A stretch of DNA of 64,000 nt from Tenrec ecaudatus. Taxonomy: Eukaryota; Chordata; Mammalia; Afrosoricida; Tenrecidae. The translations under genes were made by a program, and so were the position numbers. The DNA lies in contig NC_134538.1 of the NCBI RefSeq assembly GCF_050624435.1, positions 123,424,937 to 123,488,936 of the forward strand. The letters run 5' to 3'. Shown in pieces: positions 35,554 through 47,867 of the stretch; the stretch's first letter is position 1; each line of letters begins with the position of its first letter. The notes below the pieces were generated by a model. It did not search any database and was not told the origin of the DNA. It worked only from the letters and a program-made list of their open reading frames with translations.

Positions 35554-35634
35554 TCAGGGAGCTTCAGAAACATCATGGGAAAATGCCATTATCTCTTAAT
35601 TTAATCTTTCCACAAAGCTTTTGAAGCCCCCTCT
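35554..35634. mobile_element. mariner-like palindromic MITE
   Basis: An 80-bp near-palindrome with left arm AGGGAGCTTCAGAAAC and right arm CTTTTGAAGCCCCCTC, interrupting the old antisense L1. The TA-rich flanks fit a mariner target site. Similar copies occur at 52.5, 57.4 and 61.7 kb. Confidence 0.7.
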
Positions 35635-36109
35635 TATGCATCCCATTTCCCTCTTTTCTGCATGGTTCCTACGGAGAAATCAGAGTTTAGTCTTATTGGT
35701 TCCCTGCTGTAAGTAACATTTTGCTTATCTGAACTGCTCTCAAGATTTTGTATGTCTCTTTTATTGTAGAAAGTTTGATTATTATTTGTGACTTTCATTT
35801 GGTGTCTATCATGTGTGGGATTTATTGGACTTCTTGGGTAAATATATTTTGTCTTTTATTTTATTGGGAATTTTTTTGCTAGCAAAGCTTTGACAACAAT
35901 TCTCTCTGTTTTGATGCACGTGCTTGCTTCCTCCTGGTGCGGCCTTCCCATCACAGGCACCGGGCTCCCCTTACTCTGTCCCACATCATTCTTAGACGTT
36001 CTTCTTTTGTTTCTTTTCTGAAATTTTTCTCAAACAAATTGGCATCGAGGAATTTCTCTTGCAATTTATGGCACCATTCTTCAGTTGATTAGGGTCTGTA
36101 TTTCTAGTC

Positions 36110-36780
36110 TTTTAATGTGATATTTGAGTGGCAGGCAATTAATATGGCTCTTCTAACCATAATTCCTTGTGTGATATATCATAGTCTAGACTCAATATGC
36201 CAGAACCATTTTGCAGGACATCCTCTAATGGGCAGGATTAGGGTAGGATTAAGACCTGGCTTTATTAGAAGGTATGAACCTAGCCATGCTCTTTGTTTCC
36301 TTGGGAATATCTGTAGGACTCTACCTTAGTGAAAGGTGTGAACCCAGCCACGTCCTTTGTTTCACTGGGGCATGTTTGACAATAACAGTAGAAAGTGTGC
36401 TAAAGATGCAAACTTTTGTTTTCTTTGGATGAGCTGTATATCCTGGGACCACCAACAGTTCTAGCACACAGAGCTTCACCTGGAAAGCCATGGCTCTGTT
36501 CCTTCACTGAACTTTGGTCGAAGTAAGAAGACCTGCTGTGATTTTTTGGTTTATGGTTCTGGAACCTGCATTCGCCTTACCTCTGACTGACTTTTGGATT
36601 TGGGATTGAACAGCATCCACCACCACATGAAACATTCCCTCAAAGTTTTGTGAGTTTCTGTGAGCCGTTACGGCGAATTTCAGGACCCAAGGATGTGAGG
36701 GACTATACACAAGGAAGGAGTGGGGGGAAATGGACCAGAATAGCATCTTAGAAGAGTTGAACAGTTGAGACATCATTCAT
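36110..36780. other. unassigned insert in old L1, with an internal duplicate
   Basis: An about 40-bp segment is nearly repeated at 36,268 and 36,335 (TGAACCTAGCCATGCTCTTTG versus TGAACCCAGCCACGTCCTTTG). No family was assigned. Confidence 0.4.
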
Positions 36781-37221
36781 CTTCCACAACCTAGGACAAG
36801 TCTTTTATTAATTCTTTTTAAAAAGTTATTACCACAACATCTCTCCTTGACATTTTATTGCAAATATTCTAGATATCTAATTGCTGTTTTGTGTGGTTTC
36901 TAATTGTCATTAATTTTATCACTTTGTTCTTGTGGATTTTTCTTGAATTCATCTAAGGGTCTTATCTATATTTTTCTTAAATTTGTTTGTGATTTCCTTG
37001 AGCTATTTTAAGAAGAATATGTGTGTGTATGTCTTTTGAATTCCTTATCAATGAGATTTCCTGGTTTTCTATTCGGATCATTTACAAACACCACCTTGCT
37101 TTTTTTTTATTTGATTAAAGTATGTCTATGGTTTTTGGAACATTTTTGAAATATTGTTTCGTTTGTTGATATGTATGGACTTGTACATCTATTTTTTTCT
37201 TCTTCATCTGTGTAGGTGAGG

Positions 37222-37292
37222 CAATTAGGCTATTTTAGATGCCCATTTGGCAGCACTGGATCAATTAGGCTATTTTAGATGCCCATTTGGCA
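37222..37292. repeat. perfect 31-bp direct duplication
   Basis: The 31 bp at 37,222-37,252 reappear unchanged at 37,262-37,292, a period of 40 bp. The duplicated segment begins CAATTAGGCTATTTTAG. Confidence 0.9.
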
Positions 37293-37299
37293 CCCCTGC

Positions 37300-39190
37300 T
37301 GTCTGCAGTTGGGTGGCGTGACTGGTGGGAGTGTGGGCACTAGTCTCAGCTTGTTGATTGTGAAAAGCAACTGCAGGTAGGTTGTCTACCATCTAGCTTT
37401 GATCCAATGTGCAGAAACAAGTTGAGGTACTTGTCCATGGGGTAGAGTGGTAAGTGGCAAGTGGCATGTGTGATATGATTGGCTGACTAATAGGCTATTA
37501 TTAGTAATAATATCCTTTTATCAATGGGCAGAATAAAAATAAGAAGTGGAAATCAGGTTTAAAAAGGAGGGTGACATTGATGGATTTGAACCAAAACTTA
37601 CTGCACAGCACCACCACAAAAAAAGAATAATTGATAGTTACATAAAAATATCATCAGACTTTGAACGCATTCTAACATGATGGACTCATTTTCTGACATT
37701 ATATCTGACAGTGCTTTGGTGCTAGTCATGATGCTTTTAGTGACTAATCTCTCAGAAGTGAACAGCCAATTTCTTCTTCATAGTTAGTTCTTAGGTTTGA
37801 ATCTCTGCTGACACCTGTCCACCTGGGTGACCCAATTGGTATTTAAACATTGGTGGCATGGCTTCGAGGATCTCTGCACCTTACAAGCCACCATAAGTAC
37901 ATGAAAAAGGATTGGTGCATGCAGATTATTCTTTGCTGCTATATTTTAACATTGATAAAATTGTCGGAGATTTTAGTTTCTTCTTTAGTTAAGGAAGAAA
38001 CTAAATATTCTAGTAGAAACATTGGCCTGAAAGACTCTAGTGCATCTTTTCCTTTTAGCTCACGGGAATCATTCTGCTCAATAGTACTGAGCTCATAAAG
38101 TGACACAAGGAAAATAAAGAGATATGCACATAATCTTCCAATATGCTCACAAAGAGTCTATATAGGGTTGCTTGTGACCATGGGCACTTTGTTCAACCCA
38201 AAATCACTGACTCATGTTCAATCATCCTATTTTTTCTGTGACAAACAGTTAGATTTGAACATTTTGTTGTATAGTTGTGTGAATTTAAAATAGAGAGATA
38301 TTAAGAGATAATAGTATGTAAATACATAATAAATCATTTTCTACTGGAAAAAAAGGGAGGGTGACAAGATAGATAAAAATCAAGGAGGAAGAAGAAGGAG
38401 GAGGGGAATAATACAATAAAAAGGAAAAAGTGAAAAAAAGAACTAACAAAAACCAAAGTAAACACACATACACACACACACAAACACACAAACACGACAA
38501 AACTGAAATGTGATATAGTAATATTGCCAATGGTACAAGCCCTGGGAATACATGCCAGAGGGTAAGGCAGGAGAATGGCACATGCCTGGAAGTACTTCTC
38601 ATGGAAGATGTAGTCAGGAGTCTGGAGTTAGCTGAGACCAAGAACTGACCTATCAATCACATGGGGACCGCAGACGGTCTGCTTGAGTTTCTATGTAATG
38701 GGTGCTTTGGTGTCAGAAGGCAGCCTGAGCAAACCTTGCAGGTGTGGGGTGACTTCTGTGTGGTGGGGGGTAGTCTCTAGCAACAAGATTGGTAGAAATG
38801 GAGGAGTCTCACTCTTATTTATGGGGAAGGTATGCTGGAAAAAGCAGGAGAAGGCAACATTTCTCTGGTCCCAGTTTTTCCAACATGTTCTTGATATGCT
38901 TTTGGATAAATGCAACTAATCATCTAGTTCCTCCCCAGACTCCTGCCCCTACTCAAATGGGGTGGGGGATGCCCAGAGTCCAGCTTCTCCAACCATTACA
39001 ACACAGGCTTACCTTCTGGGTGGGCCCTCAATCCACACAACTAGAATTTTCTACTAGTGAGTTGCTTCGCCCCCCTTCACTGGCTCTCTCTTAGCTCTGT
39101 GGTCATTAGCATTCTCACCTGTCGCACTTTCTTCCCCAAGATTCCCCTCATCTTTTGCTCTCCTTGTTTCACTCAGGATCTGCTCACACT
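37300..39190. other. anonymous DNA, partly A-rich
   Basis: Positions 38,340-38,500 are A-rich on the plus strand with a CA-rich run. No repeat family or gene was recognised. The frames in 38,683-39,094 are not supported. Confidence 0.35.
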
Positions 39191-39199
39191 GCAAGACTC

Positions 39200-40845
39200 C
39201 ATGAATACATGTCAATATTCTTCTCTGACACCACAATTCAAAGCCATCAGTTCTTCAGTCTTCTTTATTCATGGTGCTTCTTCATTCCATTTGCACACGA
39301 GGCTGTTGACTGTGTCCTGGCTTGGGCCTGGCGTTCCTTAGCCCTCAAAGTGAACACTTCAAAGAAGGAAATCCCCTTCTTCCTAACATTAACTGGGATT
39401 TCTCATGATCCACACAAATTCCTTTACATAGTCAATCAAAGACACTCAAATATCACGCTGGTATTTTTTGCTTTTACTCAAGATCCATCTGGTATCAGCC
39501 CACAATTGCTTCTAAGTCAGACTTGAATTTCTGGTAGTTTCTTGTCAGTGTCCTGCTGCAATGGTTTATGAATTGCTGTTAGCAAAATATTATTTACAAG
39601 TGATCTTAATATTATATGAAAAAGTTTCAGAATGTTGTTGCATCTCTTCTCTTTGAAATGGGCAGGTGGCCAGGTAGATGTCTTCCAAATATCTTGCCAG
39701 AGAGAAGTGAGCTCTTCCAGAGCTACACCAGTTTGTGGAAGCAGTTCAATGGACATTTCGTTAATTCCTGGAGCCTTACTTTTCACCATTGCCTTCGCTG
39801 AAGGTTGGGCCTCTGTCTTCAAGCTACCTCCTGAAAAATGAATGAATGCCAACCAGTTCTTTCGGGGCAAGGATCCATGCAGTCCTTCCATCTTCTTATG
39901 ATATTTTCTGCACCATTCAACAACTTGCCCCATTTCAATATTGCAACTTGAAGCTTGGATTTTTTTCCCTTCAGTTCTTTCAGCTTGAGAAACTCTGAGC
40001 ACGCTCACTGTTGGGTTTCTCACTCTAGTTCTTTGTACGTTTCATTATAATACTTTACTTAGTCTTTTCGAGCCACCGTTTGAAATCTTCTACTTAGTTC
40101 TTTTCCTTCATAAGTTCTTCCTTTTGCTTTAGCTGTTTTAAATTCAAGAGCAAGTTTCAGAATCTCTTCTGACATACATATTTGGGTTTTATCTCTTCCC
40201 TGTCTTTATCTTCTCTTGCTTTCTCCACGTTTGATGTCTCTGGTGTCTTTGAACAACTCCTCTGGCTTTACTCATTAGTGTCTGATATGTCAGATCTATT
40301 TTTGAGATGGTCTGTAAAATCAGGCGGGATTTATTTAAGATCATACTTTAGATCTGGAGGATTTGTTTTAATTTTCTTCAGCTTCCACTTGAACTTGTAT
40401 ATGAACGAGTGATGGTATGTTCTGAAGTCAGGCGGAGACCTTGTTCTGATGGAACGTAATGAGCTTCTTCATCTCTAGACTTGATTGAACTCCTGTGTAT
40501 TCCGTGCAGTAAAGTCCACATGAATGGTTGCTATTGATGCTATTGATAGAAGGAATTTCCAATGAATAAGTTGTTAGTCTTTTGAATTTTTATTCACACA
40601 ATTTCCATCATGTTTCTATGACCCAGGCCATATTTTCCAACTACTGATCCTTCTTTGTTTCCATTGTTCACACGAATCACCAGTAATTATCAGTACATTT
40701 TGATTGCATGTTTGATCAATTTCCCACTGCAGAAGCTGGTAAAAAGCTTTATCTTTGGCATTAGTAGTTGGTGTGTACGTTTGAGTAATTTATTTCTTGA
40801 TTGGCCTTCCTTTTGTCACTCACTCCTAACTCATGTCCCTCCCCT
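39200..40845 (-). repeat. RTE1-type LINE, endonuclease to reverse transcriptase, decayed
   Basis: The minus-strand frame at 39,517-40,023 contains RTE RT entry signatures: a KSKAPGINEMSIELLP-type block and LTSLWQDIWKTSTWPPAHFK. Farther along the minus-strand 5' direction (40,600-40,800) I read endonuclease-like pieces: TTNAKDKAFYQLLQWEIDQT, then LIITGDS, then GLGHRN. Stops and frameshifts make it non-functional. The 168-aa frame should not be annotated as a gene. Confidence 0.85.
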
Positions 40846-40847
40846 GT

Positions 40848-40965
40848 GAGTTTCCAAGATTGTAACTGTTTACTGGAGTAGAAATTCCAGTCTTTCTCTC
40901 TAGAAGCTGCTGGTGGTTTTGAACTGCCGACCATTCTTACTGCAGCCCAACGAGGTCACTGAGAG
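40848..40965 (-). repeat. AfroSINE fragment, antisense
   Basis: TTTCCAAGATTGTAACTGTT, GAGTAGAAATTCCAGTC and GCTGGTGGTTTTGAACTGCC are antisense AfroSINE blocks next to the RTE1 end. Confidence 0.75.
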
Positions 40966-43900
40966 GTAGCAGTTTCTTGTGGTGCCATTTAAAGGTACTT
41001 GATAATGGCCTTCAAAAGGTCAAAGCCTTGAAAACCCAATGGCCCCATTACGGTCTGCACACATCAGGTCATGAGTGAGAATTGATGTAAAGTACAGCTA
41101 ACAATCACAACAAAAGTAATGCATTATCAAGGTTACATTTTCTGGCATAGTTCAGTGGTAATAGCATCTCAGTGGCTCCCCCTTTATTTTAGAGAAGTAT
41201 TTGAAATAAGACTTAAACTATAGTTTATGTGACTTTAGGAAGATTTCTAAGTCTGGCGTTTAAAGAATCCAAGTGATTTCTTGGGAGCTTTGTGAATAAA
41301 AATGCCCTTAGCAGAGAATCCGAACAGTGGTTCATGTGTGAGCTCACAAGTGAGGGTACAAAGGCAGACGTTCCAAGTTGAAAGTGTTGATTTTCAGTCT
41401 AGTTTCACCATGGGCAAGAAACTTTTAAGTATGTTTTAGAATAAGTAGCTGAAAGAATTTCTATTTTTTAACCAGCGTGTAGACAAACAGATACATAATT
41501 AAAGGGCAGTAAACCTGCACACTGAATGTTAAAATTGAACATAACATCCTTCCATGATAAACATCATGCCTCGGGTGATGGTCATGGTCTTGGACAGAGG
41601 TCACTATCGACTCTCAGATGAATTGTTCTCAAATCATCAAGGGCTTAAAAATGCTAGCAAGGAACTTGGACAACAGGTGACTGTTACATGGAATTTGGTT
41701 CAAATCAGAAACAAACTGGAAAAATAACAGATTAACTCTGGGATTTCTGGATACGTTTTAATCCCTGTGTGGCGTTTCTGCATCTCATTGCAAAGTGGCA
41801 TAGACCAAGCTGGAATGAGATCAGAGCCCTGCGATCAATTTGATGTTGATTTGCAAGAGATGTTGAACCACTCAATCCGTCTCCTTGCCGTGGGTAACCT
41901 AGTGATTGATTAGATAAGAGGTAACTCTCGATTTCCGAAAGCCCTAAAAGAAAACGAAGGAGGCCTTTCTTGGGTACAAAGAGCTTCATTATAAGAATCT
42001 TTGTATTCTGGAATGGGATCTGATACTGACTTTGATAATAACCCTAAAAACTGATTAAGTAAGGATTTTTAGAAAGCTTTCCTTTCTCCATTTTCCAAGG
42101 TCACAGGAATGACTCAACCGAAAATTCTAAGCATCCATTGACTGAAAATGCTAACAATGGGATTTCAGAGGGTGCTATCAATGTGAAATACAATGTCTCT
42201 CTCGTCCGGGTTGGATACATCATAGGTTCCATATAATTTTGTTTTTTCTTTTAAGTATTGGCTTTTATCTTTTTTATAACATCACCTTAGAAGAGCCTTT
42301 GGAGAATAGAATTTTATTGCTGAAAAAGACCTTAGAATTTATCTGCGGCTCCCTTGCCTTCATCATCATTCTGGAGACCGCAAAACGCATCTTTGGAAAC
42401 AAGGACCTCCTGGTGGGCTCCCTTAGTGAAGCAGAGGCCCTGGGTCTGAACTAGATCTTGGCCTCTAGGACTTTTGTGCCATCCCTATGCGTGTTCCTTT
42501 AACTCATGCAGGATCTTTTATTCGAATGTAGGGCCCAAATATACTTCTTTGGTTGTTTCTCTGTTCTAGTTCTAACATTCACTGAGACAGTTTGGGGAAG
42601 CAATGGATCTCATTACTGACGCGTTTTGGCAGTTGGAGAAGATCATGTTTAATAGTGAAGTTTGAGATTTATTTGGTGTTTCTAATTCTATGCTGTCGAT
42701 GACACTGCCTTCTACTAGTTATTTAGCACATATGAATCACGTTATGGTTTCAAAATACTTTTCTATCAATAGCAACTTCTTAGTATGAATCAGGCTGATT
42801 TTATTAGTTCTTCCTCTAAAACAGTGTTCCTGGCCACATATTTGCTTAATGCAATCAGTTGCCCAGATGTTTAGCTTTCTGAACTCCTGAAGTCTGAATG
42901 GTGTCAGCCAAATGCTTTGGATGAGGGTAGAAAGCACTATCTCTGGGATTCCTAGTTGCCAAGGGCAAGGCTGGGCGCTGGTGATAGAGGTTCGGGGATG
43001 GGTAGACGGACCATCTGTGCTCACTGGTGGCACATGAAGAGTTTATGAGTATTGTAGCTCATGCCTAGTTCCAGTCTTTTGGGAGACTGCTCTGCTGGGG
43101 ACATCTTCTGAGGTACAGGGCAGGGTGAGAGAGGGAAGAGGGCATTGGCAAGGTACAGTTCATCCCTGACCGACTTAACGAGCAACCTCCCAAATGTTCT
43201 GGGGTCAGGACTGGGTAGGGGAAGAGTCTCTCGAAACACTTTGGATCAGAAATTCATCTGGTTGCTGAGGTCAATAGCAGACACTCAGAGAGTGCTCCTT
43301 AGCAGAGTGGTTCTGAGCACAACCCAGAGGCAATTCCAAACCTGGAATAAGAACAAAACTTTCCTTGGGGATGACTCAAATAGAGAAAGGTCTTTGAATC
43401 ACAACATGTGGATCTGAGTCACTCGCCAGTCTTTTCTTTGTCCTGCAAAGACAATTTCACCATGGAAGGCTAAACTAGGGCTTTTGATTCTCAGCCCTCT
43501 CTTCCCAGCAACCTTCCATCTCCAGCCTCCATGGGAACAGTGAGATCCCTTTGAGGCATGGATTTTAAGGACGACCCCTTCACACGAGCAGTTTGGGTGC
43601 TCCGAGGGCTTGGATGAGTCACTGGAAATTACTGACACTTCACTTTGTAAAACTATCTTTACTCTTGCATGCACGCCTGCCAAATGGCCCCATAACTCTG
43701 ATTACCTTCACGCTTCCTCATCCTTCCGTACAGAGACTCTGGTTTTACTGCAACTTCAGGAGCAATGATGACAAAGGAAACCTAACAGACATTCTGACCT
43801 TTCCCTGTCCCCCATGCATTCATGATGCATCACCAGAGATTATATTATTAGAGACCTGCAGGTGTTACATTGAGTTCCCTCATAGTTTGGCATTTCTCTC

Positions 43901-44045
43901 CACCTCTACCAAATCCCTCTGATTTTTGAAGGACAATCTGAGAGTCTACAGTCACACCTGGTAGACATTCTTATTCACCCAAATTTGCGTGTCTCAAGGT
44001 ATTGTTTCACTCTTGTGATGTTCAAAGTCCCGCCTAATGAATAAA
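40966..44045. other. anonymous intergenic DNA
   Basis: No gene or clear repeat recognised. The short frames lack support. CpG density is not raised. Confidence 0.4.
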
Positions 44046-44047
44046 GC

Positions 44048-44210
44048 AGCCCCGATGGTGTAGCGGTTACACCTCTCCGCAGGAGAAAGGCTCTCTACTC
44101 CTGTCAAGGGTGACAGTCTCAGAAACCAACCGGGGGCACTTCTACCATGTTCTATAGGGTTGCTATGCATTGCAATCAACTCATGGCAGAGTTTAGACAG
44201 CTTGGGCCTA
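44048..44210 (+). repeat. AfroSINE
   Basis: Starts CAGCCCCGATGGTGTAGCGG and runs through CAGGAGAAAGGCTCTCTACT and TATAGGGTTGCTATGCATTG. Confidence 0.8.
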
Positions 44211-44239
44211 ATAGACATTATCATTAATACTCAAATTTC

Positions 44240-44808
44240 ATCTTGCTTTGATGCACCATTAATGCTCATGGAAGCAGCGGTCAAGAGATCAAATGGCCCA
44301 TTACACTGGGTATATCTGCTGCCCAAGACCTCTTTAAAGTGTCGAAAAAACAAAGATGCTACTTTGAAGGCAAAGATGCACATGATTCAAGCCATGTTTT
44401 GTTTTTCCCCCCCTCCAATGGCCTCATATGCATGTGAAAGTTGGACTTTGAATAAAGAGGATAGAAGAGGAACTGAGACATTTTGAATTGTTGCGCTGGC
44501 GAACCTCAGTGAAAGTACTGGGACGGCCAAAAGAACAAACCAATCTGTCTTGGAAGAAGTACAGCCAGATGCTCCTTAGATGCTAGAATGGAGAGGCTTC
44601 ATTTCACATCCTTTGGGCATGTTGTCAGGAGAGAGCAGTCCCTGGAGAAGACCTCATGCTTGGTAAAGTGGAAGGACAGGGAAAGAGGAAGGCCCTCACG
44701 GAGATGGACTGACTATCTCAAGCATAGGGACAATCGTGAGGACGGTGCCGGACGGGGTGGCACTCTCTTCTGTTGCACACAGGAACGCCGAGTCAGCATC
44801 CGCTTGAT
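44240..44808 (+). repeat. RTE1-type LINE 3' part
   Basis: Coding remnants include SYACESWTLNKEDRR, MERLHFTSFGHVVRREQSLEK and RERGRPSRRWTDYL. They are followed by the RTE tail-like GTTGCACACAGGAACGCC. A T-run follows at 44,808-44,815. Frame breaks are present. Confidence 0.82.
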
Positions 44809-44819
44809 TTTTTTTTTAA

Positions 44820-46885
44820 AATTATTTATTTTTTTTACCACAAGAACACTGCAACCCAAAGGTCATGCCTATAGGACCATCTAGGAACATCCTCCCCACT
44901 TTCAGCCACAGCTCCTTCATTGCTGAGGGTGTCTTGTGCTTTTCCCTGTGTTTTAGGATACAAAAAAGACCCCGTCTCAAATGAGAATGTTCATTGGCTC
45001 CGAAAGGAGACAAGGACACAGACCCCACATTCAGATGAGGGAGACCACCATCAGCATGGAAATGAAGTCCAAGGGTTCACAATTGAGACTCGAGATAAAT
45101 AGGGCTTGGGGCAGTGTGGTGAGTGGGAGAAGGACACGCTCACAAAAGTCTGCTTGGTGTCAGGTCAAGACGTCGATTACAAGTGAGACTACAGAAGCAG
45201 GAATGGGGTCATGTTTGGGATATGTACATTGTTAAGCTAGAAAGACATATAAGACTTGGTCCAGGGCCTTCTGATCAAGGCAGTCAGTATGAGACTGATA
45301 GGGCATGACTCTGGACTATGCTTACCGTCCCCAGTATGGTGATTTCCCTCAAGGATACACCTAGGCCAGCCCATAAGAGACAGGCCCTTCCTGGGCTGGT
45401 CAGAGAAGGGAGGAGGCAAGGGACTCTGCAAGGGCAAGAATGTCTACATCATGGGTTAAGGATCAGAAAGTATTCAACGGAGGCTTAATCTATGTGGGGA
45501 CTCTGCAAATGGATTTGGGGCTGTCACTGCCATCCATGCCTCTTTGCAAACCAGGGAGCTCAGAATTTAAGCTCTAATACACCTTCTACCTTCTCCCTCT
45601 CCACACAGTCTCAAGTTTTCAAGCTATCAGGTGAAGGCCATAGAGCATGACCAGGCTTCTTCATTTTCAGGGATGAGGTCACTTTCATTTAAAAGCCAAG
45701 CATGCACCGCAAACCTCTTGAGAACCCCCAGCCCCCAAACAGAAGTATCCCAGTTTCATAGTCCACTTGGAATCTCACTGATCTCACTCCTCTAGTAAGG
45801 AAGTGGACAGATTGCATACACTGTCACCAAAGTATCAAGGAGTCAACACACCTTTTGGTGCCTCAAATGTGAGACTTGATTCTGGGTATGTTTGACCTGC
45901 TGATTCCAAAAATGACAGCAGTTTCCCCTACCAAGTCTAGGTCTCGAGATGCAGAACATACACTGTATACAACGCTCCACTCTGCCCGCCCATATAAAAA
46001 TCAGGATATTTTAATGTAGCAGTAGGTAGCCTGCAACAGAGCCGCTGGCTTTATTTAAACTAGCTTGCGTTGTACTAAACTAGAGCTGATGCCAACCAGC
46101 CAACGCAATTTTCTGAATCAGTGCCCCAAATAACCCCAGGAACAGGCCTACAAACCAAGCCACCACTGGGGGGAGATTTTTTTGGGGGGAGGGCTGGGCT
46201 GTGTTATCTGGTTTTTGCATTATATTAAGAGAGTCCAATAAGTGTAGCATTAGGGAGGGGTCAAATTTCAGCAGGATTCACTCCTCTTCCCAGAGAAGCC
46301 TATGGCCACAGGATTCACAATGGGTTGTGACCAACGCCTGCCACTGCCCTTGAGCAAGCCCACTTCAGTACTGTTGAGTGTTTGGGTTTCTTTCTTGAAG
46401 GAACAATGGAATGAAATGAATGGGATGTGATAGGCAGGGACCTCTATAAAAGCAATAGAAAGTTTGGAAAAGGGAAAATATTCAGGTAAGAAAACAGCCC
46501 AGAGGACAGGTGTTTAGCAGCAATGTCACATGAAACTGTAAAGGAGTTTCACATGGATTACTGAGGGAAAATTCCCTTAGTCAAACCCTCTGGTGAATCG
46601 GTGCTTTGAGTGGTAGAGATGCTTGGAAAATTACAGCACCACTGGCTCGTTGTCCTCTTGGCGTCCTTAGCCTGGACACACAGATGCCAATGAGTATTTG
46701 TGACATAAACGTGACAATAAACCAACTGCACTCATGTTTCTAAACAAACCATGGCGTGTTGTGGCCCGGCGCCCACACAGGCCCTAGCTCTGGAAAGATT
46801 TGTGGGGACCATGGCCTATCTTAAAGTGTGTGGCATCGATTGGTCACACTTCACTTGGCTGTATGGGGGGAGGGAAATCCCCAAA
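44820..46885. other. anonymous DNA upstream of LHFPL3, with one old L1 3' UTR fragment
   Basis: Positions 45,495-45,590 resemble the old afrotherian L1 3' UTR at 59,705-59,790 (CTCTGCAAATGGATTTGGGG). The rest is unrecognised. Short frames such as 44,822-45,028 are unsupported. Confidence 0.4.
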
Positions 46886-46891
46886 CAAAAC

Positions 46892-46893
<2 letters not shown>

Positions 46894-46925
<32 letters not shown>
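46894..46925. repeat. AC microsatellite
   Basis: An uninterrupted AC dinucleotide run about 150 bp left of the CpG island. Confidence 0.9.
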
Positions 46926-46926
<1 letters not shown>

Positions 46927-47790
46927 CGCCAAGGGGACCCCCGATTCAGCTTCCTTGAGCAGCCTGGAGCCCACCCCAGAGGTCAGTCTTTTACTTTATT
47001 GCCTGCTAGGCTCCTCCTAGTTGACTGGACCGGAGGCGTTAGCTGGGTGGGGGGTGGGGTGTTGGAGAGGGCAGCTCGGTGGTTGTAACCAGGCAGTCCC
47101 TGGGGGGCACAGTACGTCTCTACTCGGCCGGCTCACCATCCCTATCTGCCCCCCAGCACCCAAGTCCCTCGCCTGCACCTGCCGCTGCCTCTGGAGCCTG
47201 GGCGGAGAATCGAGGTTCAAGCACGTTGCTGTGCGGAGCTGAAGGCTCTGGGAATCAGCTCCCTGTCAACCGCCCCCGCGTGCACCCCTCTTCCCGCCCC
47301 TAGCCCCAACCCGGCCCCTCCAGCATCCCTGAAGGTGCTCCCCACTCCCTCCCTAGGGACCTCCTCCCCAACTCCAAGGCCGCTACTAGAACCCCCGCCT
47401 GCCACCGGGAGCGGTCCCGGGGTCACCGTCCTCCAGGCGCCCCGGGCAACTCGGGCGCGGGGGGGTGGCGGCGGGGGCGGGGTTGGGGGCGCTGTGGGCG
47501 GGCGCCGCGCTGCCCCGCACCGGATTTGCCGCCTTCCGCTGCCGCAGCTGCGGCGGCGGCGGGAAAAGGGGTGGGGGGTGGCGAGAAGGGCTGGAGCCCG
47601 GCCGGCGGGCAGAGGAGGGCGGGCGGGAGGGGGGCCGGGAGGCTGGGCCAGGCGAGCCGGAGGGGTGCTCGGCGCTCCCCGCCCTCCTTCCGGGAGCCGG
47701 GGTGCAGACTCTGAAACTGGTGCTGGCGGGCTGAGGCGGAGAGCGGGCACTGGCCGCGCGCGCCGCCCGGCGAGGGTGTCTCCTGCGCGC

Positions 47791-47867
47791 CGAGAGGCGG
47801 GGAGAGGAGGAAGAGGAGGAGGAGGAGGAGGCCAAGGAGGAGGAGGAGGTGGAGGAGGAGGGGGAGA
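47791..47867. repeat. GGA-rich purine tract
   Basis: Strand-asymmetric GGA/GAG repeats make up nearly the whole segment in the 5' UTR directly before the start codon. Confidence 0.85.

Larger units (their letters stand above)
18965..37215 (-). mobile_element. old minus-strand L1, split by nested insertions
   Basis: Read antisense, the plus strand follows mammalian L1 from 3' to 5'. First comes L1 3' UTR-like sequence (18,985-19,340, GGATTTTCTTTCAGTTAAC). Next is the RT region (19,560-20,170, with ATGTTGAATAGAGGTGGGA and GGGCATCCTTGTC). Further ORF2 sequence lies at 21,100-21,190 and 23,070-23,640. It resumes exactly at 34,569 with AAAGTCTCCAATT and continues through ORF1-like sequence to about 37,215. 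The pieces are separated by the nested elements listed separately. No reading frame survives. Confidence 0.75.

Noticed and set aside
39517..40023. 168-aa minus-strand frame as a host gene
   Set aside because: It is the reverse-transcriptase entry region of an RTE1 LINE and the flanking endonuclease sequence is decayed.
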